Below are positions 8,676 through 20,029 of a DNA stretch of 64,000 bases, one piece after another. The position numbers and the translations under genes were made by a program. The stretch is from the NCBI GenBank assembly GCA_015143295.1, contig CM026557.1:42417965-42481964 (forward strand). Direction: 5' to 3'. How positions within the stretch are numbered: the stretch's first letter is position 1; every line of letters starts with the position of its first letter. Under the pieces are notes generated by a model. It was given only the letters and a program-made list of their open reading frames with translations. It was not told the DNA's origin and ran no database searches. The DNA comes from Tetracentron sinense (lineage: Eukaryota; Streptophyta; Magnoliopsida; Trochodendrales; Trochodendraceae).

Positions 8676-9900
8676 CTCCAAAAGATGCTTGAAAATTATA
8701 TGTATCGGAAAATTAAAATGAAACACTTAGTTCTAGCCCATGCAAATCATCTGGGTAAGTCAAGTTAATCCAATCCCATTTTGATGATTAATGGCTAGAA
8801 ACAGATGAAAAGGTTTGCAGGTCTCACGGCCTTTTAAGATAAATTTGAAGTTCAAACATAAACAGTTCAAGATGCAGCATAAGCTAAAAAAAAAACAACA
8901 ATTCAAGCTAGAAAGTTAGACTGAAAAAGAGAGTCAAAACCGTAGAAGTTCAACGAGTGGCCATTGAAGACCACCAGAGCCATGTTTATATATATTCAAG
9001 CTCATATATGGACCCATGAGAAAACTAGTATTGAAACAATGAAGTTGGCCTTGAAATTTTGACGAATAGCAGGTAGATAACCAAAATCTGACCTAAACAC
9101 TGGAAAATTAGGCCAGTGTGAATCATATTCAATGAAGAAAATAGTAAATTGTGAGGTCGGAATGAGATATTATAAACTGATGGGAAAATTTAGTTCCAAG
9201 GGGTCCCAGTTCAGACCAACCAAACCGCATTTAGGCAACAATAATCATTTTCAGGGTTTGAAAGCGATACTAAAAAACTGTAGGCGAATAATCAAACGAA
9301 GAATCAGCTATACTTATGAAAAAGAAGTAGACCAGAAAATGATGGAAAACTAGAGAAAATTAAACATCTCGTGGATTTCCAGCTGAAACTGAAGCTCAAA
9401 ATCATATTTTGCGGAGACGAAACAAAAACCCTAGATCGGAAGCAAGTTACTCAGAGAAGAAAATATATTGTCTTTCTACTGAAAGCATCTGAAAACGAAA
9501 CCCTAGGTCAAAGAACTGATACACTAAAGATCCATTTCGAAATCAACAAAAACCGAACAAATCAGAGCAGCATTTGAAGACTCGACATTTCAACTGCTTC
9601 ACGACTTCAGAAAGGAACAAAGAAACCCTAAATCGGAGAACCCATTACGATAAACAAATTTCTGAATAAAAAAACAACAGGTTAGTTCTAGCAAGATTTA
9701 GGAATGTAAAGGAGAGAAGACGAAAACGCCAAAAGAGAAGACCTTGAGAGAAATAGAAATTATGGGGAAAGATGGAAAAAAAAGGACTGTTGAAGCTTTG
9801 ATTTCAACGGTAATGGCGCCGGTAAAGTAGACGTCGGCTTGCCGGAAAAGTTGCAGAAGAAAAAGGCCGCCAGAAAGTGAAAATATCCGGTCAGATGGAA
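8676..9900 (-). other. Probable 5' leader region of the SD3-1-like gene
   Basis: No protein-coding exon is recognised. On the minus strand the distal part (about 9700-9890) is pyrimidine-rich, typical of a plant 5' UTR, and has a possible splice donor CTCAAG|GTCTTC near 9750, so a 5' UTR intron is plausible. Extent and splicing are inferred only. Confidence 0.35.
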
Positions 9901-9916
9901 TTTCGGTACTTTTGTG

Positions 9917-9931
9917 TTTATTTAATTATAG
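9917..9931 (-). promoter_or_regulatory. Candidate TATA box of the SD3-1-like gene
   Basis: Minus strand CCTATAATTAAATAA, about 1.25 kb upstream of the ATG and directly ahead of the pyrimidine-rich leader. Position and AT-rich shape fit a TATA element; no other support. Confidence 0.3.
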
Positions 9932-10290
9932 GATAACGAATGTCGGACAACACATGTTTTAAAATGCCCATCGATATGAATGAAAACACGAAATTGCCGT
10001 CCAAGAGAATCTGGCAACTGTGGTAGTTGGTCTAGACTCTAGACTAGACTAGACTCGGACTTTGAGAAACTTTCACATCTATCCATGTTATTCCGAGATA
10101 ATAAATGCGATTAGCACTCCTCTAACACATACGATATGCCTTTTGGTTTCCGACGCTGCAAGTCCAAATCAGTGGCCATTTCTCATCCGACCCATCAACC
10201 AGCTTTCCTTCAGGAGTTAGAGTTGAGAGTCATTGGGACTTTGGACATGTGGATCGGATTTAAGTTGGATCTTCCGACCCGATTATTTTT
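9932..10290. other. Intergenic flank left of the gypsy element
   Basis: No gene or repeat could be assigned. A short TCTAGACTCTAGACTAGACTAGACT microrepeat lies near 10031-10055. Confidence 0.4.
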
Positions 10291-10434
10291 GGGCATTGTG
10301 TCACGGGCAATTTACGTTGCCAGGTAAATCCCATGCAGCACTTGATCAATCCGTTGTCATCAGGGCATTGTGTCACGGGCAATTTACGTTGCCAGGTAAA
10401 TCCCATGCAGCACTTGATCAATCCGTTGATCAAG
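10291..10434. repeat. 72-bp tandem duplication over the LTR/flank junction
   Basis: GGGCATTG plus the first 58 bases of the 3' LTR (10291-10356) recurs at 10363-10428, separated by a 6-base filler TCATCA. The repeat includes host flank, so it arose after insertion, by local repair or slippage. Confidence 0.85.
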
Positions 10435-10828
10435 TCAGCCTACTCAAACAGTTACCTAAGAACAAGAGTAAAGCACACCACAATGCACAAAAAAGAAGTA
10501 AAGATCAATATTATTGCATAAAGGGAAAGGTTACAAGACACTATACAGGTACTGGAAATAAAAGACACTAGGGGAGCAGGTGATCAAAGATGGTGCAAAG
10601 ACAACCCACTCAAGTGAACTACCACCTCCCCTACAAGGTGGAAAATAAACATTTTACCCTTTGGCAGAAGGAAACATCCTATGTGCTGGTGGAGTCATAC
10701 TCCCTTATTACAAAAATGTCACTAAGACTTTGGCGACTAAACTACCCTTTTACAATAGATCAAAAGACATACAAAAATAGTGCCACCACCAAGGCCATGC
10801 AAACATTGTTGGACGAATGGTCGTGACA
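10371..10828 (-). repeat. 3' LTR of the gypsy element
   Basis: 458 bp with TGTCACGGGC at one end and TCGTGACA at the other, almost identical to 15353-15810. Confidence 0.92.
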
Positions 10829-10842
10829 TACTCCCCCACTTG
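10829..10842 (-). other. Polypurine tract of the gypsy element
   Basis: Minus strand AAGTGGGGGAGTA directly before the 3' LTR end TGTCACG, in the expected place. Confidence 0.75.
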
Positions 10843-11346
10843 TTAAGTTGACGCCCTCGTCGACTTGTTCGCTAAGTATTCTTCAATCTTATCTGCGAAT
10901 GGGAGAAGGGTGACGCCTAGTTCCCAACTAGCTTCGGCGTCGGATAGCCCTTTCCATAGTACCAAATACTCCATGTGCGCGGGCCTGGTTGGTGATGTTT
11001 GGACATGACGATCCACAACAATACGTTCAACTTTTCTTTGGGGTACGGTCGTTACTGTAGCTGCAGGCCGGTTCGGAGTGTTGCGAGTGGGGTCTTCTTT
11101 GTCTGCATTATACGGCTTTAACACACTGGCATGGAAGACCGGGTGATATCTGCGAAATGACTCAGGCAGTTTCACCCTGTAGGAGACTTTTCCCACCTTT
11201 TCAGTGATAGGAAATGGTCCTTCGTACTTGCGAACTAAGTTTTTGTTGCCTTTACGAAATAACTTTAAGTTAACTGGATTTAGCTTTATCAACACTAAGT
11301 CTCCCACTTTGAACTTAATTATCTTGCCTTCTCTTCGGATCCGCAA
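10843..11346 (-). pseudogene. Gypsy integrase C-terminus with chromodomain
   Basis: A 167-codon fragment. The first part has the GPY/F-type integrase tail (VGDLVLIKL and KYEGPFPI..KVGKVSYRVKLP). It is followed by HPVFHASVLKPYN and a chromodomain (RKVERIVVDRHV, EYLVLWKGLSDAEASWE) at about 10890-11035. Chromodomains bind modified histone tails and target integration to heterochromatin. The stop at 10843 may be natural, but the fragment is frameshifted from the integrase core. Confidence 0.88.
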
Positions 11347-11383
11347 ATTTCTTCATTCTTCTAGCGGCTCTCTCAAGGTATGC

Positions 11384-12355
11384 TCAGGCAATCTCTGCAT
11401 TCTTGTTCCACTCTTTGGCAAACTTGTATACGCTGGGACTGGTTCCTTGGTAACCGACAACGACTGTATGCGGCGTTAGTGGTTGTTGCCCGGTTACTAG
11501 CTCGAATGGGCTCTTGTTGGAAGAAGAGCTTTGTTGTAAGTTGAAGCAAAATTGAGCGGCATCGAGCAAGTTCACCCAATTCTTTTGATTGGCACTGACA
11601 AAGTGCCGGAGGTATTCTTCAAGGAGAGCGTTAAAACGCTCGATTTGGCCATCAGTCTGAGGATGACTACTTGTTGAGAAGTTGAGCTTGGTCCCGAGAA
11701 GTTTGAACAATTCTGACCAGAACTTTCCCGTGAATCTTGAGTCCCTGTCGCTCACAATGTTCTGAGGCACACCCCAGTATTTCACCACATTCTTCATGAA
11801 CAAGTAAGCTGCTTCATCTGCTGAGCAGTGCAAAAGTGAGGGGATGAAAGTAGCATATTTTGAGAATCTGTCGATCACCACCAGGATCGACCCAAACTCC
11901 CCCACTTTTGGCAAGGCCGAAATGAAGTCCATAGAGACACTCTCCCATGGTCTCCTAGGGATAGGTAATGTCTCCAAGAGCCCAAGAGGCCTATTCCTTT
12001 CCACCTTATCTTGTTGGCACACAAGACAAGTCTTCACATATTCTGCAACATCATCTCGCATACGAGGCCAGTAGTAACCCCGTTCTAGTAAGACATATGT
12101 GCGACGCCATCCCTGATGGCCTGCCCAAAGAGTATCATGACACTCTTTTATTAGATCCTTCCTTAGGTCCCCCATCCTTGGGACAAAGATGCGGCTTCCT
12201 TTTGTGTAAAGAAGTCCATCGTTGATCCAGAAGCGACGAGTCTTGCCACTTTCAACTAGTGGCCAAATTACCTTCGCCTGGTGATCGGTCTTCAACCCTT
12301 CACGGATCTTATCATGCATGGTAGACTGCACCCGTTGCACACTCCTATGCATCAC
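11384..12355 (-). pseudogene. Gypsy integrase core
   Basis: The 323-codon frame has an HHCC zinc-binding N-terminus (CHDTLWAGHQGWRRTY then CLVCQ) and an rve-type catalytic core with the D,D,E residues visible in MDFISALP, IVSDRDSRF and DGQIERFNALLEEYL. The catalytic triad is intact, but the frame is severed from the upstream RNase H and the downstream chromodomain by frameshifts, so no full polyprotein can be made. Confidence 0.9.
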
Positions 12356-12360
12356 TTTCT

Positions 12361-12960
12361 TTAGGGCCGCAAGTTCCGCTTTGCACTTAAGGCATCGGCA
12401 ACATTGTTGTACCGACCCGGTTTGTACTCTAACTCAAAGTCAAATTCCGCTAGCAACTCTTGCCAGCGCGCTTGCTTGGACGTGAGCTTCTTCTGCGTCA
12501 TGAAGTGAGACATGACAACATTGTCGGTCTTCACCACAAATTTTGATCCAAGTAAGTAATGCCTCCACACCCGAAGGCAATGCACCACGGCAAGCAACTA
12601 TTTCTCTTGAGCCATGTAGCGACGCTCCGCTTCAAATAATTTCCGGCTCTCATAAGCAACCGGATGTTCTTCTTGCACCAACACTCCTCCGATAGCATAG
12701 TCTGACGCATCAGTCTGTACTTCAAAGGCTTCACTAAGTCTGGTAGAGCAAGGACAGGTTGTTGGGCCACGGTAAGCTTCAGTCTCTCGAAGGCTTCCTG
12801 GCACTCCCTTGACCATACCCAAGCATGCTCCTTCTTAAGTAGGTCAGTTAATGGTGCTGCAGCTGCTGAATAGCCTTTAATGAACTTACGATAGTAATTC
12901 ACAAGGCCTAGGAAAGACCGCAACTCGGTGGTAGTCGTAGGTGGCTCCCACTCTTGAATA
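12361..12960 (-). pseudogene. Gypsy RNase H region, frameshifted
   Basis: Connection and RNase H sequences lie in at least three pieces. The first has SFLGLVNYYRKFIKGYS and EAFERLKL. A frame change follows, to FEVQTDASDYAIGGVLVQE (12598-12822). After a stop at about 12598 comes LAVVHCLRVWRHYLLGSKF, TDN and ARWQELLAEFDFELEYKPG. The DASDYAIGGVL motif carries the first catalytic Asp. Confidence 0.88.
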
Positions 12961-12962
12961 TA

Positions 12963-13973
12963 TCAGATCTTATCCTCCTCCATTCTCACTTTTCCTTCGC
13001 CCAACACATGGCCAAGGAAACTAATGCGCTCCTGCGCAAATGAGCACTTCTCCTTCTTCACGTACAATTGGTTATCCTTTAACAAGGCAAACACCTTTTG
13101 CAAATGCTCAACATGCTCCTCAAGAGTTGAGCTATACACCACAATATCATCCAAATAGACCACGACGAACTTGTCCAGGAACTCATGGAATATCTGGTTC
13201 ATCAGTGTTGAGAAGGTAGCTGGTGCGTTGGTAAGACCGAAAGGCATCACCATGAATTCGAATGCGCCATATCTCGTCACGCAAGTCGTCTTAGGTTCAT
13301 CGCCCTCCGCGATGCGAACTTGATAGTAGCCTGATTGCAAATCAAGCTTACTGAAGTACTTGGTTGTCCCAAGTTGGTCGAACAAATCGGCAATCAACGG
13401 GATGGGATACTTGTTCCGCACGGTCAACTTATTTAACGCTCGGTAATCCACGCAAAGCCTCAGACTCCCGTCATGCTTGCGCTGGAAGAGGATTGGTGCC
13501 CCAAATGGTGTCTTGGAGGGGCGAATGAAGCCTGACTCCAAGAGATCATCAAGTTGCTTCCGAAGTTCTGCAAGCTTCGGAGGGGCCATACGATAAGGGG
13601 CTTTCGCAGGCGGCTTAGCCCCGAGAATAAGTTCTATCTCATGATCAATTGTTCGACGAGGAGGAAGAGACTTTGGCAACTTATCGGGCATCACGCTAGC
13701 AAACTTTGCCAACACCTCGGTCACTTCCTTCGAAACTGGATCCTGCTCTAGTTGAGACTCTTCCCTCAACGTAGCCAAGTAAGTCATCTCTCCCTTCTTC
13801 AACCCTTTCTTAAGCTGTAGGGCTGAAAACATCTTCTCTCCACCTTTGCTTGCCACTGTTGGAATCATACATGGAGAGTCACCGAAGATGCACAGCGATC
13901 GCAGGTACGGCATTGGTACGGCCTTAGATTCCTGCAAGAACTCCATCCCCACAATGACCTGGAAGTCATCCAT
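12963..13973 (-). pseudogene. Gypsy reverse transcriptase
   Basis: 336 codons ending at a premature stop at 12963, just before the RNase H region. It contains the gypsy RT blocks DYRALNKLTVRNKYPIP, KLDLQSGYYQVRI, FEFMVMPFGLTNAPATF and the catalytic VVYLDDIVVYS (YLDD at 13147-13158). The N-terminal part corresponds to the end of the protease (VGMEFL). RT blocks are complete, so the damage is limited to stops and frameshifts around it. Confidence 0.92.
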
Positions 13974-14039
13974 GGGAATCGCTGTTAAGTTGGTCTTTCC
14001 TGACCAAGTTCACGGCTTTGATGCGACTTAAATCTTTCT

Positions 14040-14288
14040 CCAGCTTTAATCTCAGTCGCTTAGCTTCTCCTTCCGCAACAAAGTTATGTGTCGCCCCCGT
14101 ATCCACCATGGCCGAGTGGCCTTCCCATTGATCTTCAAATCAACGAACATGAGCCCTTTTGACTGTGGCGCCTTCTCATCACCTTGAGTCTTAAGAGCAT
14201 TTAGCAACCTGATGGCTCCCATCCTAGGCTGCTCTTCCTCATCTTCATCACTCTCGGACAGCTCCTCGTGCATAGCCGAGTTACTCAC
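14040..14288 (-). pseudogene. Gypsy aspartic protease, frameshifted
   Basis: A spacer with an acidic SESDEDEEEQP tract leads into GLMFVDLKINGKATRP. The active site VDTGATHNFV (DTG at 14095-14103) is intact but lies in a different frame after a small indel near 14110. Confidence 0.85.
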
Positions 14289-14324
14289 CGATGCCTGTAG
14301 GGCATTGAGGGCTTGTTTCTGCGG

Positions 14325-14666
14325 ACAAACTGCTACTCGATGTGGTCCACCACATAAGAAGCACTACATTGACTTCGAACCCGAACCCTTTGAGGTTGAA
14401 GCTTCTTTGGTCGGCCCAGACTTGCCATTGCTATGCTTCTTCCCATTTGATGGTCAGGAAGATTTATTGTGGCTAGTATGGGTCGAGGTCGCCTTCTTCT
14501 TGTTAGGGTCATTTGTGGAGTAGTCATTCAGACGCTCTGCTGCTGCTTGTGCTGAAGCTAAGTCTTGAACACGTTGTCTCTGCAACTCGATCTGTGCCCA
14601 AGGTTTCAATCCCTCCATGAAGTAGAACATCTTGTCTTTCTCGGACATGTCCTTGATGTCTAGCAT
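14325..14666 (-). pseudogene. Gypsy gag C-terminus and zinc knuckle
   Basis: 14454-14666 encodes the end of the retrotransposon gag domain (FYFMEGLKPWAQIELQRQ). After a frameshift, the zinc knuckle CFLCGGPHRVAVC lies at 14325-14363 with all four ligands present; the X3 spacing before His is common in plant gypsy gags. Confidence 0.85.
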
Positions 14667-14678
14667 GAGGGCCGAGAA

Positions 14679-15164
14679 TCACTTCACATATTCACGTACC
14701 GTGTCTGTCTGATGCAACTGTCGCAAGTTCCTCCTAGCGATGTACTCCACGTTCTCGGGCAAGAATTGGGCTTTTAACTCCCGCTTCAAGTCCGCCCAAG
14801 TATCCACGATGCATCTCCCATTCTGAATGTCATCGTATCGTGTACGCCACCACAACTTGGCATCACCCGATAGATATATTGTTGCTGTTGAGACCTTGGC
14901 TTCCTCTGATTCCTGTCTCACAGCTCGGAAGTACTGTTCCATGTCGAACAAGAAATTCTCAAGCTCTTTTGCATCTCTCGCACCACTGTACGAGCGAGGC
15001 TCTGACACCTTCACTAGACTGTATGTCTCGGTAGGGCCCTGAGGGTGCGAACCAACTGCCATGGTAAGCACATTCAACCAGTTTGAGAGCTCCTCAATCT
15101 TGGCCTGGAGAGCATCCACTGTCCCCTTTACGTCCTCGGTCAAGGTCTCTACTGATCCGGCCAA
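14679..15164 (-). pseudogene. Gypsy gag N-terminal domain
   Basis: 161 codons from MAGSVETLTEDVKG with a coiled-coil-like start, followed by the Retrotrans_gag core (LENFLFDMEQYF, AKLWWRTRYDD, FLPENVEYIARRNLRQL). It ends in a single premature stop directly after VREYVK. Confidence 0.88.
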
Positions 15165-15339
15165 TTCCTAGTGTCCTTGTTCCATGTTGCTTACTCGGTC
15201 CTCCCTCTGTACCATGGTATGCAACATCCCATCAATCTGTGCTGTCTGGGCTTCCAAATCATCCAGACGATCTTTGTTAGTGCGCGCTCCTGTCCCCTGT
15301 GCCATGTCTTCTAGCCTTAAATACACGGTCACGACCTTG

Positions 15340-15352
15340 CTCTGATACCAAC
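15340..15352 (-). other. Primer binding site of the gypsy element
   Basis: Minus strand TTGGTATCAGAGC adjoins the 5' LTR directly and matches the initiator-Met-tRNA 3' end complement used by many plant retrotransposons. Confidence 0.88.
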
Positions 15353-15810
15353 TGTCACGGGCAATTTACGTTGCCAGGTAAATCCCGTGCGGCACTTGAT
15401 CAATCCGTTGATCAAGTCAGCCTACTCAAACAGTTACCTAAGAACAAGAGTAAAGCACACCACAGTGCACAAGAAAGAAGCAAAGATCAATATTATTGCA
15501 TAAAGGGAAAGGTTACAAGACACTATACAGGTACTAGAAATAAAAGACACTAGGGGAGCAGGTGATCAAAGATGGTGCAAAGACAACCCACTAAAGTGAA
15601 CTACCACCTCCCCTACAAGGTGGAAAATAAACCTTTTACCCTTTGGCAGAAGGAAACATCCTATGTGCTGGTGGAGTCATACTCCCTTATTACAAAAATG
15701 CCACTAAGACTTTGGCGACTAAACTACCCTTTTACAATAGATCAAAAGACATACAAAAATAGTGCCACCACCAAGGCCATGCAAACATTGCTGGACGAAT
15801 GGTCGTGACA
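15353..15810 (-). repeat. 5' LTR of the gypsy element
   Basis: 458 bp, TGTCACGG at the inner end and CGTGACA at 15804-15810. No length difference from the 3' LTR. Confidence 0.92.
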
Positions 15811-15895
15811 ATTGGCCAAGGATTAACATTATTTTTTTATAAATAATTATAGTAAATGTTTTAATTTAGAGTTAAGTACCGTTTTGTAACCCTAA

Positions 15896-16253
15896 GGCTG
15901 TGTACGTTTGGGGTGATTGCAGAAGAAAGTGGGAGAAAACCTAACTTTCACTATGTTGTTCGGTTTGAGAGATTGTGAGGGAAAGTGAAAGCTCAACTTT
16001 CTCTATATGGCTACACTTTCTCTCACTTTCACCCAAAACTTATTCCATCAAATTGAAGGAATTGTGAGAGAAAGTGAAGTAAAAATCCCACGATTCCAAT
16101 TTTATCATTTTACATGATTATATTCTTAAAGAGAGCAAGGGGTAACTTGAGAAATTATACAATTCTTTTACTTTACTTCACAAGAGAAATTATACAATTT
16201 TTTTACTTTACTTTCTTTTCTCCCATCCATTTACATCTCAACCGAACACATCC
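15896..16253. mobile_element. Tourist-like MITE (PIF/Harbinger type), TAA TSD
   Basis: The ends GGCTGTGTACGTTTGG and CCGAACACATCC are imperfect inverted repeats, flanked on both sides by TAA (15893-15895, 16254-16256). The interior holds inverted stretches such as CTCTCACTTTC/GAAAGTG. 358 bp, non-coding. Confidence 0.7.
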
Positions 16254-16539
16254 TAAACTGAAAATATCACTACTTAAAGATATGGTTTAATTTGAAATTT
16301 TTTACCAAAAAGGGCATGCATTCTAATTTTACTCTTATAGTGTTTGGTTTTTATATGCATAACTTAAGGATAAATATCTCAAAAACATACCTTTTCTGGT
16401 AATAAAAATACAAAAGATGTCCTATTTGATAAATATGTCAAAAGCATGACCTTTTAAGTGCCCAACTAGGTGAAGCGCCCTTTAATTTACTACTGCATTC
16501 CACTAAGTAGTGGAATGTGTGCTCCTCCTTTGTCCATGC

Positions 16540-16700
16540 CCTTCTTTTTTAACATCCATCAATTATGGTTAAGATTTACTCATTCTTTGGTTTAAGCAAT
16601 CCACCATTGGTTGTTAGGGAAAAAAAATAAAACAAAAATACTAACCTTAATTTTTTAAAGCTTAATCATAGTTAAATGGTATTAAAAGGGACACGTGGGA
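16540..16700. repeat. Copy of the GGTTAAG core MITE family
   Basis: Left arm TTTTTTAACATCCATCAATTATGGTTAAG and right arm CTTAATCATAGTTAAATGG then TTAAAAGGGACACGTGG, in inverted relation. Confidence 0.6.
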
Positions 16701-16719
16701 TACGACGTATGACCGTGTG

Positions 16720-17720
16720 GTTAAGATTCAAAGGTGGTTAAGATTCAAAGGGTAGATGGGTGAATCTTAAGGGTGAGATAATCTTAACCATAGTTAAATA
16801 AAGGTAAAAGGAGGACATATGGCATTAAAATAGGACCCAAGACGCACCTCATCGCGTCACTGACTGAGGAGGTGTTATTTTTCTTAGTCCATACCCCATA
16901 TTTAATATCCATATGATAAACTTTTACTCACTCATAGGGTGAAGCAAATATAACCTTGGTTTTTAATCTAAATTTTCTTCAACTTTATCATATATTAAAT
17001 GTGGACACCACATTTGACCACACATAATCAAATGCATGGTGGGCCAATCAGTGCCCTTTGAATTTAACCTTGTCATCTCGTTAACGGGTGCAGCCAGGGA
17101 CCGATCACGATCACCGACAACCCAACCCCACTCTGACCATGCCAATGTACCTTACAGCTGCAGTCAGCTTCGGTCGCAATTTTCAAGCACTAATATTAAG
17201 GGTTTTGAAATTAAGACGAATGGGTGCAATAAGATATAATCAATCCACCTTGCGAGACACTTTTTGAAGTGTGTTTGGTTAAAGACTTGAGTTGAGATTA
17301 TAGTACAGTGTTTTGTGTGTATGATTATTACGTTGTCAAAAGAAAACAAAAAAAAATCCGCATCGCGATACTCATGTTTGTTATTCTATAGAAATGGGTG
17401 ATCTTTAAAGATTTATATTTTAGAACCCGAAGAATAAAATCATGAGAACGTCCCGTCTCTACATGGAAGGTCAAAATATCCTTATTTTTTGGTAACAATG
17501 TTCTCATTTGAATGGAGAACGAATCATAGCTAATTGCGTTGAATTAGGGAGAGTTCAATTGCATCCATATGTCAGCACATGTTCTTTTTAACCCTATTCA
17601 ACTGTGGTTAAGATTAACTAACCCATGAGATTCAATAATTTAATCTTGATTTTTCAAAAAGAAATAAAATTTAACTCTAGTTTAATTACTCACCCTAAAT
17701 TCAATCGCAATTGGATATGA
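16720..17720. repeat. Fragments of the GGTTAAG core MITE family
   Basis: Partial arms occur at about 16720-16820 (GGTGAATCTTAAG..., then AATCTTAACCATAGTTAAA), 16900-16970 and 17570-17700 (TTTTTAACCCTATTCAACTGTGG). No gene is visible around them. Confidence 0.5.
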
Positions 17721-18900
17721 TTCGATGCGGACAGGACGTCACAGTTACGTGATTGTTCTCTTAAGTCCATTCTTTTGTCAAGACTTATAAAAAAAATAAT
17801 ACTTTGCATTTTTATATTTTTTTCCTAGTATAGTTGTTAGATATTTTGAGTCACTTTGTTAAAGTTTCAAATAAAATTAATTCTTATCATTATGAGATTT
17901 TAAGTCTTATCGCTTTTTATGAGATTTGAAATCTTTTATTTTATTGCATTTAAAGTATTACGAGATTTGCGATCAAAGAGATGAAAAGCAAGAATTAAAA
18001 CATAATGACAGTTAGCAAAAGAATGGACCTTAGGATTCGTTTAAATCGCAGGAATTGAATAGTGAGAATTGAAATTTGATGGTGTGAATTTCAATTATGG
18101 TGTTTGGAGTCGAATTAAAACAATGAGATGGATACATGTAATTTATATTTGCATGATAATTAACACAAATCTTTCCTAATTTGACTATTCATCTTTCTTC
18201 ACCTTCCAAGATTATTTCTTATTTGAAGTTTTTAAATAAATATTTCTATAATTTATTTAAAAAATATTTTAGAAATCTTAAAATTAATTTAAATAACTAT
18301 AAAATAAATTTTTATTTGAAAATTTTATTTTTTATATATTTAGTTAATTTTAGTTATATTAAAAAAATATTTTTAAAGTTTTAATTTATTTGAATTTGAA
18401 CTTAAATTATATTATATTATACATTACGATAATACATTTAATTATCAAAATAACAAATTTTATCAATGAAGTATGTAAGAGGTTCCAATTAAATATCTAT
18501 TATAGAAATTATTTATATAAAATATATTATTATTTTATAAAAAATATAAATTTTGGTTTTCAAAACATATATATTTGTTATTTTATTAAATTCATTTATA
18601 CAGGTAGAAGTTTATATTAACAAATACAACGACCTACTATTTCATATATTGGAATCATTCATTTATATGGTAGGTCTAATTGATTGTATTTGAAACCAAT
18701 TGCCCGGTTTTCTAAAATGATATTTGTTTATCTTTATATGTATATATCAATTATCAAGTGAATTTTTAGGCATCCAAACAATAAACTTGAAATATATAAC
18801 ATATTGCCAATAAAAAAATGTCACGGTGTTAGCCTAAACAGTAGAATTTAAATATATAGAGTTTCTAATTCATATTGCATGTGATCCAAAAAGATCATAA
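17721..18900. other. AT-rich non-coding DNA
   Basis: Extremely AT-rich, especially 18200-18620. Open frames exist (18181-18384, 18390-18620) but consist almost only of Asn, Ile, Lys, Leu, Phe and Tyr, so they reflect composition, not coding. No gene or defined repeat is supported. Confidence 0.5.
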
Positions 18901-18914
18901 ATAGTTAAAATCAG

Positions 18915-19135
18915 AGAAATGCTAGCTCCAAACGCAAGCTTCCAAACTCTCACTATAGTTGTAACATGTGTTGCTACTTTTTCCATGTTCTTAGAAGTGG
19001 TTTGTGGCCATAGCTTCTTTGAAATAACTTATTTTCTTAACGTGTTGAAGGGATCAACATGTTTGCACTTACAATGAGAGTTTGGAAAAATAAAATAAAA
19101 TATTGTGTCTGGATTAGCACTATCTTAAGATTATT
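18915..19135. mobile_element. TIR MITE, partly decayed
   Basis: Left end GAGAAATGCTAGCTCCAAAC plus CCAAACTCTCACT; right end, inverted, TGAGAGTTTGG and GGATTAGCACT. It resembles the ends of the MITE at 37939-38099. No clear target duplication. Confidence 0.45.
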
Positions 19136-19369
19136 AATTCATAAAGGATGCATTTGGATTTGTGAAATTAGATTTGATTCAAAGAATTGAATTCTATAAA
19201 ATTGTAACCTTTGAATTGATTTGGATTTCATGGAGTTCAAAATTCTATCATTTGGATGTATATACTACTGATTACTAGCATTGGACTGTTTTAAATTTTA
19301 ATGTTTTGATGAATAAAAAGTATGTAAAAATTAATTAAAATAATATACTCTAGTAATTGGGTCTACGCA

Positions 19370-19870
19370 AGCATAGGAGCAGTAGTTGATGTTGAAGTTG
19401 ACAATTTCTAATCCAACCCGTCAACCTATGTGAACCCATCCATCTGTTCATGGATTAGGGTTGAGATTTTGGAGTCGTGAGTCAAGTTTGAGTTTGTTTT
19501 TTTACAATGGGTCGAATTTAATTCTCAAAATGGATTATAAATTTAATCCATTTATAATATCTACTTGATTTAATAATAAATGTATACTTATGTACATAAT
19601 GCATTTATTAAATAGTATTATAATTTATGTATAATTATTAATTATTTAATTCTTAGGTTTAGGAGGTTTGAAGAGTTCTTTTTTAGGTCGGGTTAAGTTT
19701 ACCTTTTTCAGTCAATTTATAATTGGGTTGGGTTTAGGTTGATGGTATATTTACTTAATCCGAGGCAATAGTCAATTAAATCTGTCAGCCAATCTAACTT
19801 TACAACTATTAGGTTGGACCAATGGGTTGGGTTTGCATTTTATTTTCACAAGACATGTATATCCTAAAAA
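19370..19870. repeat. GGGTTGGGTTT-type dispersed repeat
   Basis: Blocks such as CAACCCGTCAACC near the left and GGTTGGGTTTAGGTTGATGG and GGTTGGGTTTGC near the right suggest an hAT-like non-autonomous element. Ends and target duplication are not clear. Confidence 0.35.
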
Positions 19871-20029
19871 CCAAAAAAGTCATCATACCTACGTAATTTA
19901 GTAAATAACATTTATATTTTATATAAGATATTTAGTAAATATTAAATATAATAATAATAATATTTATTTCTTTAAATAATATATTTATTAAATTTAATTT
20001 ATAATTATCTATTACTAATATAATTAGAA

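Larger units (their letters stand above)
10299..15810 (-). mobile_element. Ty3/gypsy chromovirus, complete structure, broken coding
   Basis: The element reads on the minus strand: 5' LTR 15353-15810, Met-tRNA primer site, gag, protease, RT, RNase H, integrase and a C-terminal chromodomain, polypurine tract, 3' LTR 10371-10828. LTR termini are TGTCACGG...CGTGACA. ATTG directly flanks both ends, a likely remnant of the target duplication. The left terminus was later lengthened by a 72-bp tandem duplication starting at 10291. The two LTRs are equal in length and differ at only about ten positions by eye, yet the coding region has several frameshifts and stops. The chromodomain places it among chromoviruses; clade not resolved. 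Confidence 0.92.

Noticed and set aside
8676..8726. Upstream extension of the receptor CDS to 8726
   Set aside because: The codon there is GTG, not ATG; plant translation should start at 8675 or 8660, which also places the signal peptide at the N-terminus.
10299..10370. A third LTR copy (solo LTR) left of the gypsy element
   Set aside because: Only the first 58 bases are repeated together with the same host flank, so it is a tandem duplication, not an independent LTR.
18181..18620. Two open frames in very AT-rich DNA
   Set aside because: Composition-driven: nearly all codons are Ile, Asn, Lys, Leu, Phe or Tyr; no domain or start context.
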